Shown piece by piece: positions 21,014 through 32,467 of a DNA stretch of 64,000 nt. Below the pieces are notes generated by a model. The model did not search any database. It saw only the letters and a program-made list of their open reading frames with translations, and was not told the DNA's origin. Location: NCBI GenBank assembly GCA_037176845.1, contig JAYKXP010000118.1, forward strand, positions 1 through 64,000, given 5' to 3'. Position 1 is the stretch's first letter, and each line of letters begins with the position of its first letter. The position numbers and the translations under genes were made by a program. The DNA comes from Paramarasmius palmivorus (taxonomy: Eukaryota; Basidiomycota; Agaricomycetes; Agaricales; Marasmiaceae).

Positions 21014-22569
21014 CTAAACACAACATACCCAGCATATCTTTTGCCACCATACACCTAAAAGAATTGCGTAGAGAATTAGCCACTGTCGGTTAGTGACGTT
21101 CCCGTGTTCCGCAGTTCCCCTTCCATGCTCAATTTCAGTTTGAGGGATGTCTGTGTCTGTTTGTTCAGGGGTGACGAGCTGAGACCATAGGACAACCACG
21201 CCGGGATCGCAGTCGGCACTTGCAAGCAAACCCTTATCCGTAGAGGTCTGTGAGGATGTTAAGAAACGATGACAATGAAACGATCGCTGAACTCACTGCT
21301 ATAGCCTGAACTGTAACTGCCGCTCCTGATCAATGCTGGAATCAGTGTTCTATTTGTTTAGAGGGAATGCATTTACCAGGGTTGTGCGGTAATTTTTGGA
21401 GTAATGCGCCAGAGTCAGTGTCGAAGACATAGACGTTTCCGTCGTCGCTACCGCAAGCAGCATAGCGACCTTCAAGATCCACAAATGCACCTTCTTTGAT
21501 GAGCCTTTGTGACCTTGGCACTCGAAGAACAGCGGTTAGCTTTGCGGTTGGGAGAGTGTAGACATCGAATTGGCCAGTAGTAAAGTTGTGAGTAAGCAAC
21601 TTATCTCCGCTGGCTGAAAGAATTGAATGACCACTGTGGTTTGCAACTTTAGCATGACGATCAAGCACTGATGAAGAAACAGAAACTGACATCGATCCAT
21701 TCAACAGAGTTGACGACGACGACGCTTCACTTCCGTCTGACTCATTGAGAGTGGTTCTGACGTAGACGGTGAGAATCAGCAGTCCGAAGAGTGGCTGACA
21801 ACTTACAGTCTGTTATGTTCCATCCAGGTGACGAGGAGCTTGTTGCGACCATGAAAATGTACTCCAGTGGCTAGGATCGGTAGCGTTACATCTCTTTTCC
21901 ACATAAGTCTTAGCCGTTCTGTATTTGGACTTTAGTCAGGTCCTTACGATGAGGAAAGTATATTCGGCTCACCGGCTACGGGATCATACTTATACAGCTT
22001 GATGTTGCCGCCATAACTCGCAAACAGGAAACGGTCTTCTTTAAATGCGATGCATTCGATAGGATCGTTGAAGCTGAAAGCACTAATCACATGTTTGAGA
22101 GTATTTTGCTGGATGGCGGTCATTAAGAGCGTTTCCTGTGATGAAAGAGATACCCACCAAGTTGCCCACACAGCGGTACACGATGACAAGTCCTCGCGCG
22201 GTCCCAACGACTAGCAATTGTGCTCCAGCATCAGTGATGACCCATGCCAAGGACGTGACCTGACCCCAGCCATATTGCTCTTCTTGTACTCTGTGTGTAG
22301 CAGCAAGTGTTCGTTCGCAGGCAGCCTCCTGGATATTCCAAATTCGAACTCGTTCATCGTTTCCTGTGATCGAAATGTTCAATAAGAACCCTAGTGAGAG
22401 TGTGCCATAAACTTACCGCCACTGGCAAGATACAGGTTGTCTGGAGAGAAGGTAATAGCGAAGATTGGGCCGTCCGATGTAGGCAGTTCCGCGAGCTTCT
22501 TAAAACCAATCTATAAGGAAAATATGAGGGGCAAGCGTAATCAGTCAAAGACTAGAACGGACGTACCAT
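21014..22569 (-). CDS. WD40-type repeat protein with C-terminal membrane helix
   Basis: About 400 residues in nine exons. The start is the ATG at 22569, a three-base first exon that joins in phase to IGFKKLAELPTSDGPIFAI. WD40-like blades are evident: AITFSPDNLYLASGGNDERV, VRIWNIQ, CGSDDGNVYVFDTDSGALLQ, SASGDKLLTHNFTTGQFDVY, VVVLWSQL. The last exon ends RQWLILYAILLGVWWQK, a hydrophobic stretch of about 15 residues preceded by Arg and followed by Lys, then WVCCV. WD40 propellers are protein-binding platforms; a tail anchor would place the propeller on the cytosolic face of a membrane. Blade count is probably six or seven but was not verified. Splice sites restore frame throughout. Confidence 0.75.
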
Positions 22570-22615
22570 TTCGACAGGTAGTTGCAAAGTGTAAAGTGCC
22601 GTCGAACAGCTAGAG

Positions 22616-22623
22616 TTATATAT
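22616..22623 (-). promoter_or_regulatory. TATA-like element of the WD40 gene
   Basis: ATATATAA on the minus strand about 47 bp before the ATG at 22569; GCAACAAAGC lies further upstream at 22734. Confidence 0.4.
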
Positions 22624-22796
22624 CCCGTGTAGGAGATGGAGATGCTACCCCATCCAACGATCGCTTGCCGTTGCACTGCTTTGTCGATTGACTCGTAGCG
22701 TAGCAAGGAAGGTCATTGCTATTGTTGTACATTGCAACAAAGCAAGGAACCTTAACATCTCCTTCCAGCTAGTCAAAGTTCTTGGCATTAGAGAGT

Positions 22797-23301
22797 GGAC
22801 CGGATATATTCCATGGAATAGATCGTCCCAACTGCAGTGAAAGGTCGAGGCTCAGCGCTCAGTCGAAGCCAAGTGACGCGTAAGGCTGCGAGATTCCGAT
22901 TCGTAGACATTCCTTGTGAGTGAAACAGAGTTGACATAGCTATAGAAATGGGTCTACTGATATCAATCAGGACGACAGAGGTTCCGAGTTCGATGTGTAA
23001 CTTACCGATAACAAGAAAGGGACGCCAGCGTGTAGTGTTCCAACACACTTCTGAGCACGACGATCGTAACACTCGACAAGTCTCCTTGACATCCCCATGC
23101 CGTTCCATCATCCATCCAACTAATCCATCGAGGCGTCATTTCCGGAGAATTGTGCACCCTCCGAAAAAAAGGGGGTGAGGAGACGACGAGCTTCAACTTC
23201 TTGATGCGACAAGCAAAGTCAGCCACGCGCTTTTCCTGAACCAAGCCTTGAGAATGTCTCTGGTAATTTATCAGCAAGTGTCCAAAATACGAAGTAATCA
23301 A
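22797..23301 (-). CDS. Hypothetical protein, two exons
   Basis: Two open stretches join through a 49-base intron (GTAAGTTAC...GATATCAG) to a frame of about 150 residues with the words MTPRWISWMDDGTAWGCQGD, IVVLRSVLEHYTLASLSCYR and LAALRVTWLRLSAEPRPFTA. ISWMDDG is reminiscent of a WD-repeat strand, but I would not name a domain. The upstream start is not certain; more exons may exist beyond 23301. It lies upstream of the WD40 gene on the same strand and could even be a relic of a related gene. Confidence 0.3.
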
Positions 23302-24043
23302 CCTAACAGACCTTTGTGCTACATAGAGCGAAGGGAATCATAAATCATGGACATTGTGACCGGTATGGCTGAGCCCTCGTGGCCTCCAGGTGCATCCGAT
23401 GAGTCTCGCAGCGTGGCCGACGAGTCTCGTTTTACGGGATGCTGATATGTACTATCGAGGAGAGCCCAACAAACGACCCAGATGAGGGTTAAGGACAACC
23501 GGTCACCAACACGTGTAAAACGTCAACCAAGTCACGAGACGAAATGTCACACCGTGTTGCCAAATTTGCCATAGTTATGAGCACACAACGATAGTGATGT
23601 TGTTACCTGTATCTTCAGCTTGACTCTCAATAAATCTTTTCGTAGTGAATTGGCATTGTAATCCTGAAAGAGGAAGGTCGGAGCAAGGTGCCTTTCGTAT
23701 TGAGGCGGGCGCTTTACAGGCGCTTACACAACCCTTTCTTAGCAAACCTACTAGTAATCTCAGTTGAAGCTAGTTATGCAATTGTAAACGAATTGTACAT
23801 AGTTTTATATCGTACTTGATGAGCTGTGTTCACTATATATCACTCTACTTTTCAGTTGATTGTGAGCGTGTTAGATCCTCTTTTCTAACTCGCCGCACGG
23901 TTTAACACAGTTCTATAAGCATTAGCAGCGCCAATGATTCGTTGATTGACTTCGGTTGTGCGGAAAGTTTGTGAGGAACAGTGGAAAGCCGCTAATATTG
24001 CATCGGATCCCATTGAGACCGAAAGATACTGCTAAACAATCAT
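23302..24043. other. Intergenic, no gene seen
   Basis: No exon chain or repeat recognised. Confidence 0.45.
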
Positions 24044-25194
24044 CTATTCGTTACAAGTATTCCCCATCTTCCTTCTCTCCTTGCGTTCACGCCTTTTTGC
24101 AGCAACTTCAACCATATTCCTCCTAGGCCTTGTCCGAGGCTGTTTCGGCCGAGAGATATGAAAATCAGTCCCCGCCTCGCTTATAGCTTTCCCAATTTCA
24201 AGACTGTTCTGTGCCCTCTTCGCTTTGCAGTAAACGCATGGACATTGCCCGTCAAAATACTTTCTTCCATAGTTGACAAAGATTTCTTCCCCTTCCCGCA
24301 CCGCTTTCTGAATTTGCACAACAAACCCTGCGCTGCCTCGAAGATACACGAACTACAAGGCACTTTAGAAGAACGATCATCGCAAGATTGTACCTCTTAC
24401 CTCAGCGTTTGCGCGAGAACAGTCATGGTTGACGAATCTGATAGGCCCACTCAACAGGTATGCGACATTTCGCTCAGGAAAGAATCCGTTTCTACGACCA
24501 AAGATTTCTGAAAGTTGAGAGTTTTCATGACTGGCGTCTGACGATGTTGAGCCCGTTAGTTCCAAGATGAACTCTCCTTTGACGAGGTCTCGACACGCTT
24601 CGATCCAGAAACCACGGCCATTCTCTCCAGCCCCGTCCCTTTGCTTCAGCCTCACGGCGCGCTCATCGAGCAATGAAACCAGTGAATATGCGACGAACCA
24701 CCTAGGAAGGGTGTTATATTTGAGCACACTACACTTACAAAAGGAGCTCACCAGTGCACCACAGGCCTTATATCTTCCACTGTACACCCACTGACTGGAA
24801 CAAGGTGACCAACAACCCCCGAACACGCCATCATCTTGTCAGTAGCCTGATCAGCTCTCTTGATGATTATTTCCACCGGACAACCGCTCCTATCCGACGA
24901 CATGATCTCAACCCAAATCTTTCGGACTTCGTTCGAAATTTCAAGGGCGGGTCGTTGAAATCTCGTGGAAAACATAGCTGCATGGTGGATCTTTGATACA
25001 GCGTGCCGGACGTGTTGATGAAGAACACAATACGACATAAAATCATCGATCAGAACAAAAAGAGCACAGCTTGTGCGGAATGACGCGATTTGCCATGATG
25101 CCTCCAAAAGGCGGACATGAGCCAAGTCGGGAGTGTCTGTAGTGGGAACGTAGTGCAAAATTGGAAGGTGAGGCTTGAGCTTCGGCTGCTGCAT
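24044..25194 (-). CDS. SET-domain protein, SUV4-20-like lysine methyltransferase
   Basis: Three exons, about 350 residues. The N-terminal exon is helical (MQQPKLKPHLPILHYVPTTD). The SET domain runs over exons 2-3: FWIEACRDLVKGEFILELTG, VAYLLSGPIRFVNHDCSRAN (the NHDC AdoMet/substrate motif), GEEIFVNYGRKYFDGQ (the GEE..YG..YF motif) and CPCVYC, a post-SET zinc ligand set. The order LSGP-x-RFVNHDC then YF-x3-CPC-x2-C is that of SUV4-20/Set9 enzymes acting on histone H4 K20. The basic C-terminus (PKQPRTRPRRN, AAKRRERKERRK) would suit nucleosome binding. The usual long C-terminal region of SUV4-20 is absent. The open frame continues about 13 codons above ATG 25194 to a splice acceptor, so an upstream exon is possible. 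Confidence 0.75.
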
Positions 25195-25540
25195 TTGGCT
25201 GACTGGAGCTTCGTCCTTGTGTACCAGCTATAAAAAAAGGTTCTAAGAGTTTGGATTGTAATGTGAATGATTACTCGAACCTATACCTTCTACACCCTTG
25301 CTCGAGATGATTGAACAGGCGAGCACGACTGCGACAAAGTTGAAGAGGAGAAGGTGAAGCCCGCCAAGCCGTCAGGGCACCGAGTCGCCGTGGAGCCGAG
25401 GCGCCGAGCGGGCGACTCGCCGAAAACGCGCCTTACAGTTCGTAATGATAACACGTATCTGATATCCATATCTGCCATATTCAGACTGGGTGAATATTTG
25501 TATGATTACATGGTCGTACAGTGGTGTATTGTCTAGTAAA
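25195..25540. other. Short intergenic gap
   Basis: May contain a missed first exon of the SET gene (an acceptor at about 25229 on the minus strand keeps frame); no matching donor in phase was found. Confidence 0.35.
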
Positions 25541-27254
25541 TTAAGCCCTCGAGAGCAGGTAGCGAGACAAACACATCATACCCCCTAAATGCGCCAAAGG
25601 TCAGTGCTTTTCAACAGATGGATGTTATTCAGACCATACCGCCAGCATCGGAAGAACTGTATAGATCAGAGTCCAAAAGCGAGGTAACGAGGCGAAAGAT
25701 CGAATTTGGACCCCTCTGCTCAAATTGTTCGGGTAGGTGGCAATATGGGCCGGGATTGAAACAGAGCAGATTCTGAAATCGTCCCATGCTTCTCTGAATC
25801 GCCCTTAGCAAGGCAGGGCTATACCAGTGGTCCGGTGGGTGCACAATTGCCAGCTCCAAAGAGGATAGAAATTGTCTCCGACGTGACATGATATGCAAAG
25901 CCTCCCAATCAAGGCGTTTTATGCCCGTTGGAAGCTGATCGTACGGTAGGAAGGGTGTGGGACATAGGGCCAATTCAGCGAGATTGGGCCAACAAGCTGT
26001 GAGGCTCGTTAATTCGGAACAGTCAATGGAGACTGGATAGATGTGGTGATAGCTGAATACTTTCAGTCTACTACACAAAGAGAAGGGTAGTAGATCTGAA
26101 GTAGCAATCATATCCTCCAGTTCCGGCCTTAGCTTGGATAGAACATTGATCTCTTCTCCGTTGCGGTCCACGGCAAATTCAAGAACAATCTCCTCAAGCG
26201 TCAAGTAGCTCTCGGAGATAGCGAAATGTAGCTGCTTCATTTCAGCCGGCGACGGCGGGTTGGGAGCCAGCGTGCCAGCTGGGATACTGAGTACGATACT
26301 CCTGAGAGATTTGTTGGACATGGATCGAAAGAACTGCGTCGCAACTACATGGGTACAACACTGAAGTTCGACACTTGTCAGGCCATGAAAGCTATCGGGA
26401 AGAAGGGTGACAGGAACGAAGATGTACTCCGAAGAAGTGAAATGCCTGGCATCTCTGACTACCTCTGCGGGAGCACCAAAGGCGAGACTCCGGATGTTGA
26501 GAGAAGCAATGAAAAGATCGAAGGCAGGGAGGTAGGCAGAACACGGAAGACGCAGAGTCTCCAGGTCGTACAGAGACTGTGTTATCGTCGCATACAAGTC
26601 TGTGACCCGCCGAGGCAATGGTACCGTGATCTCCAGACGTCTGAGTTGTGGCATAGATTGGGGTATGGAGACCAACAACTGTTCCAGAGAGTCCTCGAAT
26701 TCCGCTGATCGATAGACATTCCGGGTGTCTTGTAAGTCGTCCAATATACGAAAGTCCGTAATCTGGTGATTAACCAAGGCCGACAATCGCTGTGAACTGG
26801 ACGCCTGTGTGAGATTCACGAGACGTAAGGAGGTGACATTTGGAAGGAAGAGGGACAGTGCGTGTGGGATGGTAGAGAGGGCATATAAAACCCATTCCAG
26901 AGCAAAAGGGTCGACCAGATGCTCGTCAAAGTTAATTCCGTGGATACGATGTGCGTAAATTTCACGGAAGCGACGAATAGAGTCATTCTGGTGAGAATTG
27001 TGAGTACAGCGTTAACAAGGCAGGAAATCATTGCTCACATTTAGGCTAAAATTGCAAGTTGCAGATAATAGATGAGCCGGATCCTTGATGGTATGCCATC
27101 GGATACGAACGTAGACGGAGAACCACTGACGACAAACCAAAGCGAAGTGCTTGTCGGACGTGGAGGAATCTTCACAATAGTGAAAAGTGAGCAGAAGGAG
27201 CTCCGGTGAGTGCAGTACAGGGTGTGCCGTCTTTAGCCTCGAATTTTGGGACAT
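25541..27254 (-). CDS. F-box protein, lineage family copy 2
   Basis: Three exons, about 540 residues, ATG 27254 to TAA 25541. Exon 1 encodes the F-box: HSPELLLLTFHYCEDSSTSD, HFALVCRQWFSVYV, RWHTIKDPAHLL. Exon 2 starts NDSIRRFREIYAHRIHGINF and carries the leucine-rich body (MPQLRRLEITVPLP, LRSIVLSIPAGTLAPNPP, CWPNLAELALCPTPFLP, FNPGPYCHLP). The last exon, reached through an intron at about 25586-25639, ends MCLSRYLLSRA, the counterpart of VVIRYRV in copy 1. Intron positions equal those of the other copies. It stands head-to-head with copy 3 (starts 488 bp apart), so the two probably share a promoter region that contains a TTCC microsatellite. Confidence 0.85.
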
Positions 27255-27566
27255 CTGTCGACACCTGGCGGAATTATGATGAGGAAAGGACCCATGTTTC
27301 GCTTTTAAATTGGGGATAGAGCTCGGATGATAGTTTAAAGGACAATGAATCCAGTTCGAACGCTAAAGCCTGTTGGCGTCATTGTTAGTTAGAATGTGTA
27401 CATCGGATGTCAAAAGCCGCGTACCAGTCCAACGTGAGTACCAGGTGTAGGCTGGGTGTAGGAAAATTGTGTTTGGAAAGTGTTGGAAGGAACAAAGCTA
27501 TGTAGCAGGTGCATCATGATCAACACGACACACGAAGCGAACGTGCTATCAGGTGCTATCCTTCCT

Positions 27567-27592
27567 TCCTTCCTTCCTTCCTATCGGCTCAA
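27567..27592. repeat. CCTT microsatellite in a divergent F-box promoter
   Basis: Five to six uninterrupted CCTT units between F-box genes 2 and 3. Similar TTCC tracts lie upstream of other accessory genes in the window. Confidence 0.85.
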
Positions 27593-27742
27593 CGCATCAT
27601 TCGAACCATCCAATGAACCTGATCCCAATCATAGGTAATATAGGAGAGTAGAGAATGAGGCATACAAACAGGCTGGCGAACTGCAACACTTTTCCGGCCT
27701 TTAAATCTCAATGTCGAACAATATACTAGTTCCAACTCCAGC

Positions 27743-29514
27743 ATGGCCAGTAAATCCATTCTCATAGCTCAATCTCGGTTTCATCAATCATCTCAGAAAC
27801 CCATCCATCATGCTTTGCTTCTGCCAGAGCTAATCCTCAGGATTTTTCACTTTTGCGAGCCTTCCGATGATGCTGACAAGCACTTCGCTCTCGTGTGCAA
27901 CATGTGGTTCGAGGTCTTTGTTTCTACCAGGTGGCAGACCGTCCGGGACCCGCGACGTCTGCTAGGTGCATATGGATTCTATGTGGGTTTCAATTCCTGG
28001 GCTGAATTCGGCAGTCTGCTAATGGATTCGTATATATGAACGTTTTTGCACAGGGATCGGCCAGGAAGCGGCGCTACAATGAGATATACTCTCAGCATGT
28101 CCAATTTCTCGACTTCGACGAACAACATCTCGGCTCGAGTGCTTTGGACAATTTCTTCGACACGCTCAGGTTTATCGAACATATCCCCATACTCCCGAAC
28201 GTCACCTCTCTGCGATTCGCCAACGTAAGGCACGCGCAGAGGTTCGGACAGATTTCATTGTGGATGAATCACCGCATCACGAAATTCGTGATAGAGGACG
28301 ACTTTCAGGCGAGCAGTAATAGGCTTCTCTTCTCAGAGAGTTCTTATCATCGACTCTTGCTTCGCATCCCGATACACATGCCCTACCTCAGGCAGCTAGA
28401 GCTGGGTCTACAGTTTAACCTTGGCTTCTCCTCATACCAGCCCGTGGTAGATTCCCTAAAAGACCTTCGTATCATTCGTCTTCCGGCATTGGGCACAATT
28501 CCCAACTTCAGTCCCATTTCTTCTGCACACCTTGAAAGTCTCGCTGTTGGAGTTAAACGCGAAATTGTCGACCGCGCACTCCACTTCACGGGTTATGGTT
28601 ATGTGGACACGCCGATTCTTCTTATTCCCGATTGCTTCCCGAATCTTTCGACCTTCGAAGTCTATTGCACCCACCTGGAGGCCATAAGGTTCTTCCGGTC
28701 CATCCATTCCACCCGGCTTCGAAATATTGCTATATCCGTCCCAGCGGGTCGATCCGTGCAAGACTTTGACCTGCCTTCGAGAGGGGAAATTCGTGTCCTG
28801 TTCTCAGCTATCGCACATGCAGCACCGTCGGCGCAAAAAGTGAGCTTACAGCTTCTGGTGGACAAGAGTGGAGCCCAGATCTTCGGCCTAGTAAAAGGCA
28901 AGCCGGATATCGTCGATATGGTGCATGTCGACGACCTCATACCGCTATCTGCGTGTGTTGAAATCACATCATTCGTATTGGACCATGTTTACCCTGCAAG
29001 CATGAACTCGGAGGATGTAGTTCGACTCACAGCGGCCTGGCCCAAGCTTAGAGAGCTTGCGATCTGTCCAGGTCCACTCCTTCCTCTTGGTAGATACCCC
29101 TTTGGTATGAAGCACCCGGATTGGACGGTTTTACCACTATTCGCCCGTTACAATCCTCACATCTCCGTAGTTCGCCTGGTAATCATGAGTCCACCTCTCG
29201 TGCACTTCTCAGGCCTCAGTGATAGCTTTCGCAAATTGTTGCTGTCATCTTTTGATCCAGGACCCTACGTCCAAACGGACAATATGGATACCAGAATATT
29301 CCGCCCTGGGATCAACGGGTTTCGAGAGCTGACAACTGTATATCATTGTACTTTTGTAGAAGGTGCGTAGATTCAATTCTGGCATATCTCCTACTACGCA
29401 ACTAACGCCGGAAATTTCCCAGACCAAACGGCTAACAAAAATGAGGACGAGTCCAGCATGGTTTGGCTCAGCCGTTATCGAGTTAAAATAGCTAATTCAG
29501 TAACGAGCCCTTGA
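27743..29514 (+). CDS. F-box protein, lineage family copy 3
   Basis: Three exons, about 555 residues, ATG 27743 to TGA 29514. Exon 1: LLLPELILRIFHFCEPSDDA, HFALVCNMWFEVFV, RWQTVRDPRRLL. Exon 2 begins GSARKRRYNEIYSQHVQFLD and repeats the family words RMPYLRQLELG-like MPYLRQLELGLQF, LRNIAISVPAGRS, WPKLRELAICPGPLLPLG, FDPGPYVQ. After a 60-base intron the last exon adds DQTANKNEDESSMVWLSRYR and VKIANSVTSP. Expected role: substrate adaptor of an SCF ubiquitin ligase, by the F-box only. A TTTAAA element sits about 45 bp upstream of the ATG. Divergent partner: copy 2. Confidence 0.85.
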
Positions 29515-30163
29515 CCCAAGTTCTGACTCATCCTCGTAATCCTTGCATGCGCTTGACACATACGTAAAACTATAGCAGATTGGTTGTAGTCTGTAAGAAT
29601 GATATTATATTCTACCTCAGTATCTGGGACAATCTTGCTACTTTGGATCATGTTTTGGTTCGAAGTGGCCAGCGGCCCGACTTAGGAACCGTGTCGAGAT
29701 CGAATAGCTTTGTATTAGGCTAAAGCCCTGGAAGTTTAGCCAACTTCAAGTCAAATTTAAACATCTAAGATACGCCAATGAATTTATGAAACCGAGGTGG
29801 TACTTATCCTCTTGGTATCTTCGTCAAGTCCGAGTCCTATAGTAGTTTGCATGGCTTCAAGAGGCTCTAAAACGATAGTGAGCTTGTACTGTGAAAACAG
29901 AAGATAGAACAAAATAGGTTAGCAACTCGCTGGATCATGGACTGTTTCTACGTCAACGAATAAACCGGTTAACGCGCTTGCTATGGAATCCGCGTAATGG
30001 ATAGCAGTAACGTGATCTGGCGTCTACCCAAGACTTGTTAGCGCTCAAATAAACGTTCCTTTGTTCAACATCATCATGGGAGCATTAATGGATCTCCTTT
30101 GTCTCGCCCCTTCGGTCTATCGTGGACAATTAAAGTAGAAGTTCGCAGCGATCTCCCACTACC
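29515..30163. other. Intergenic, no gene seen
   Basis: No coding chain or repeat recognised. Confidence 0.5.
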
Positions 30164-30865
30164 ATGGTCACCCCCACTCCCGAACCACGAGAAGACCACA
30201 CTTCGGCATTCTGCCACTCCGCCTCCGTGAAAGAATTCAGTGCTGAAACCTCCATAACCTCGGTGCGTGTCGTCTAGGACATCTTTTATTGGACAAAATC
30301 GTAATCTGCTCAGCTTGACTCCAGTCCTGATGTTCATCGATATCTTCAAGTTGAGAGTGTCACAGTTTCAGCTCAATTCTCTACTGGCCGCGCTCATCTC
30401 GCTGCCGCACTTTCACTGCCCCAACGAACTGGCATCCCAATCCCAAAGCCACACGGAGAGGCTGCTCATCCAAACAAAGGAGGATACTCATTGGAAAGAA
30501 CTTTGGTCGATATACATCGGTGGTCGAAGCCAGGATACGACGTAATCAATGTGAGTTTTCTTATTCTCAACCAGCCGCCGAGTTATTCAAAGACTCTCCC
30601 CTCAGGGCCAGACTAAAGGGCTAACATCATCAATTCTCGACACTACAAAGAACTACAGAGATCAGGACGAGTCGGCAAAAGATCATATTTGTGATCTCGT
30701 ATGTATATCATTGTCTCTGACTCAAAGCGGGGCCTCATGTTGATTTACGATTAGCTCGTCAATGATTTCCCATTTTTAGCTGACTATGTCAACTGCTGGC
30801 CCATCAGAGACATGATCAAGGCCCATCTCAAGTACCGGAGGACGAAGAGAAGGGCACGCTCATGA
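30164..30865 (+). CDS. Family Y copy 2, hypothetical protein
   Basis: Four exons, about 175 residues, ATG 30164 (MVTPTPEPREDHTSAF) to TGA 30865. Exon 2 carries LAAALSLPQRTGIPIPKP, NKGGYSLERTLVDIHRWS and PGYDVIN; exon 3 GQTKGLTSSILDTTKNYRDQ; exon 4 DFPFLADYVNCWPIRDMIKA and a basic tail RRTKRRARS. Exon borders and phases match copy 1 at 8.5 kb. It lacks the longer charged N-terminal half of copy 1. Unlike copy 1 it has no family X partner beside it. Function unknown. Confidence 0.75.
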
Positions 30866-30995
30866 GTTCATGATCTTCTGGAAATCGTATCTCAGAAAAT
30901 AAATCCTTTGTACAGTATCTACGCGGTACTACGTATTCAATCGTCTCCTATAGTGTGCATGTCAGATAGCAAGAGTTCTGGGTCGGTTTCTGCGC

Positions 30996-32014
30996 CTAAA
31001 ACTCTGTGCAACGCCAGGAGGTGCATGGCCAAGTAGTCCCGATTTCGGAGGTGGGGAAGCAGAGCTGCGCTTGCGACGAGTCTAACGCACATTGAATCAG
31101 ATCATTCGCTATGTATGAGTTATCAGTTATGCTTGCCTTTGGTGGATCACTGTCAACAGTGTTAGAGCCTGAGACCGGACCAAAGGATCCTGATATCCGT
31201 TCAAACAACGCCCGTATGGTCGATAAGATGGGAGCGGAATTAGGAACTTTGACACTTTGCTCAGGAGAAGAATAGTCGCTGAGTAGATTGTAGGCGTCGA
31301 TCAATGTTCGAAGTGCTTCATTGGCTGTATCTGTGGCCTCTTTAACGGATATCATCATCTCCGCTCGTTCGGCGCGCCTCGTCTCTGCCTCAAGAAGGTT
31401 ATTGAGGTCTTCAATCTTTGTGCGTTGTTCGGTCAATTTAGAGTCCACGGTGCGGAAGACATTGTCTATTTCCACGTGAATTTGGGTGACCTTGGTGTCG
31501 CTGGCATCAGTGTTCCGTGGACCAAGTCGTTCGAACAAGAAGAAAATACCAAGTCGAGCCAACGGTCCTCAAACCCTCCATCTTGCGTGCTACCATCGGA
31601 AACGGGGGTTGACTTCAAATTCCCGGAAGCAGTTAACGCGGGATCGGTATTCGGACTCTATATAATCGGTGGAAATTAGTTTTCCTACAGGGATGATGGT
31701 TGTAGCAGACGTACTGGTAACTCTTGGCTCAGCGTTATACTAGACAAGATTGCATCTTCCGCAATTTGATTGCCTTTAGGTGAAAGAGACGAAGAATTCG
31801 TGTCACCGCTTTCCAGTGGCTCGCAAAAGGACTCGGGGGGTGGATTTGCCATATATAGGTATTGCATGTCTGGAGATGGAGCCTCGGAAACTCCTGGTGC
31901 AAGTGAGGGCGAGCTCGAGCTGCAAATAAAGGCTATGTTGCCCCGAGAAAGTGAGCTGGGAGTAAATGCTTGTTCCATATGAGACTGCGGGATGAGCGAA
32001 GACTTTGATCTCAC
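30996..32014 (-). CDS. Hypothetical protein with central coiled coil
   Basis: Three exons, about 300 residues, ATG 32014. The N-terminal part is Ser/Pro-rich (MRSKSSLIPQSHMEQAFTPS). The central part is a strong heptad-like helix: VFRTVDSKLTEQRTKIEDLN, LLEAETRRAERAEMMISVKE. Then comes a segment IRALFERISGSFGPVSGSN. An intron at about 31501-31562 was placed so that WLDL joins VTQIHVEID. The 3' end is uncertain: the frame used stops at 30996, but a second frame (LVASAALLPHLRNRDYLAMH) is open over the same bases and could be the real last exon with a different splice. No family recognised. Confidence 0.5.
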
Positions 32015-32467
32015 TCTATCTATATGGTGCAGTTACACCATGCCATAGCAAATAGCCGATACTTCCAATGATCAACAGCAGCGAATGATAGCACACCAAC
32101 CCCTTCAGCTGAAGCAATGCAATGATAGCTTGGGTGAGGAGACGTGGTGTCGTGGTGAACTAGTCCAAATAGGCGGGTATTTTCCCTAGCCCCAAATAGG
32201 CGCCGTCGTACTCACATGCCAAGATGGCCTACAACCTGCAACAACCACGTAGCGGTTTCCTTCACTCCTTCACTCCTTCCCTCCTTCCTCACAAGGATGG
32301 CCCCAACGACTCCTTCTCGAAGCAAATATTCATGGAGCCTATTGCTGGTGTTGGAATTCATGATGTAGCAGACGCCTTCATCAGACCTTGTTCATTGAAA
32401 TCCACATGTGTCTGCCTTGGATATAAACAGTCGGCCTTGTCGCTTATGAGGCCTGCTAGGTATTTCC

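Noticed and set aside
26349..26708. Plus-strand frame inside F-box gene 2
   Set aside because: Antisense shadow of a conserved exon.
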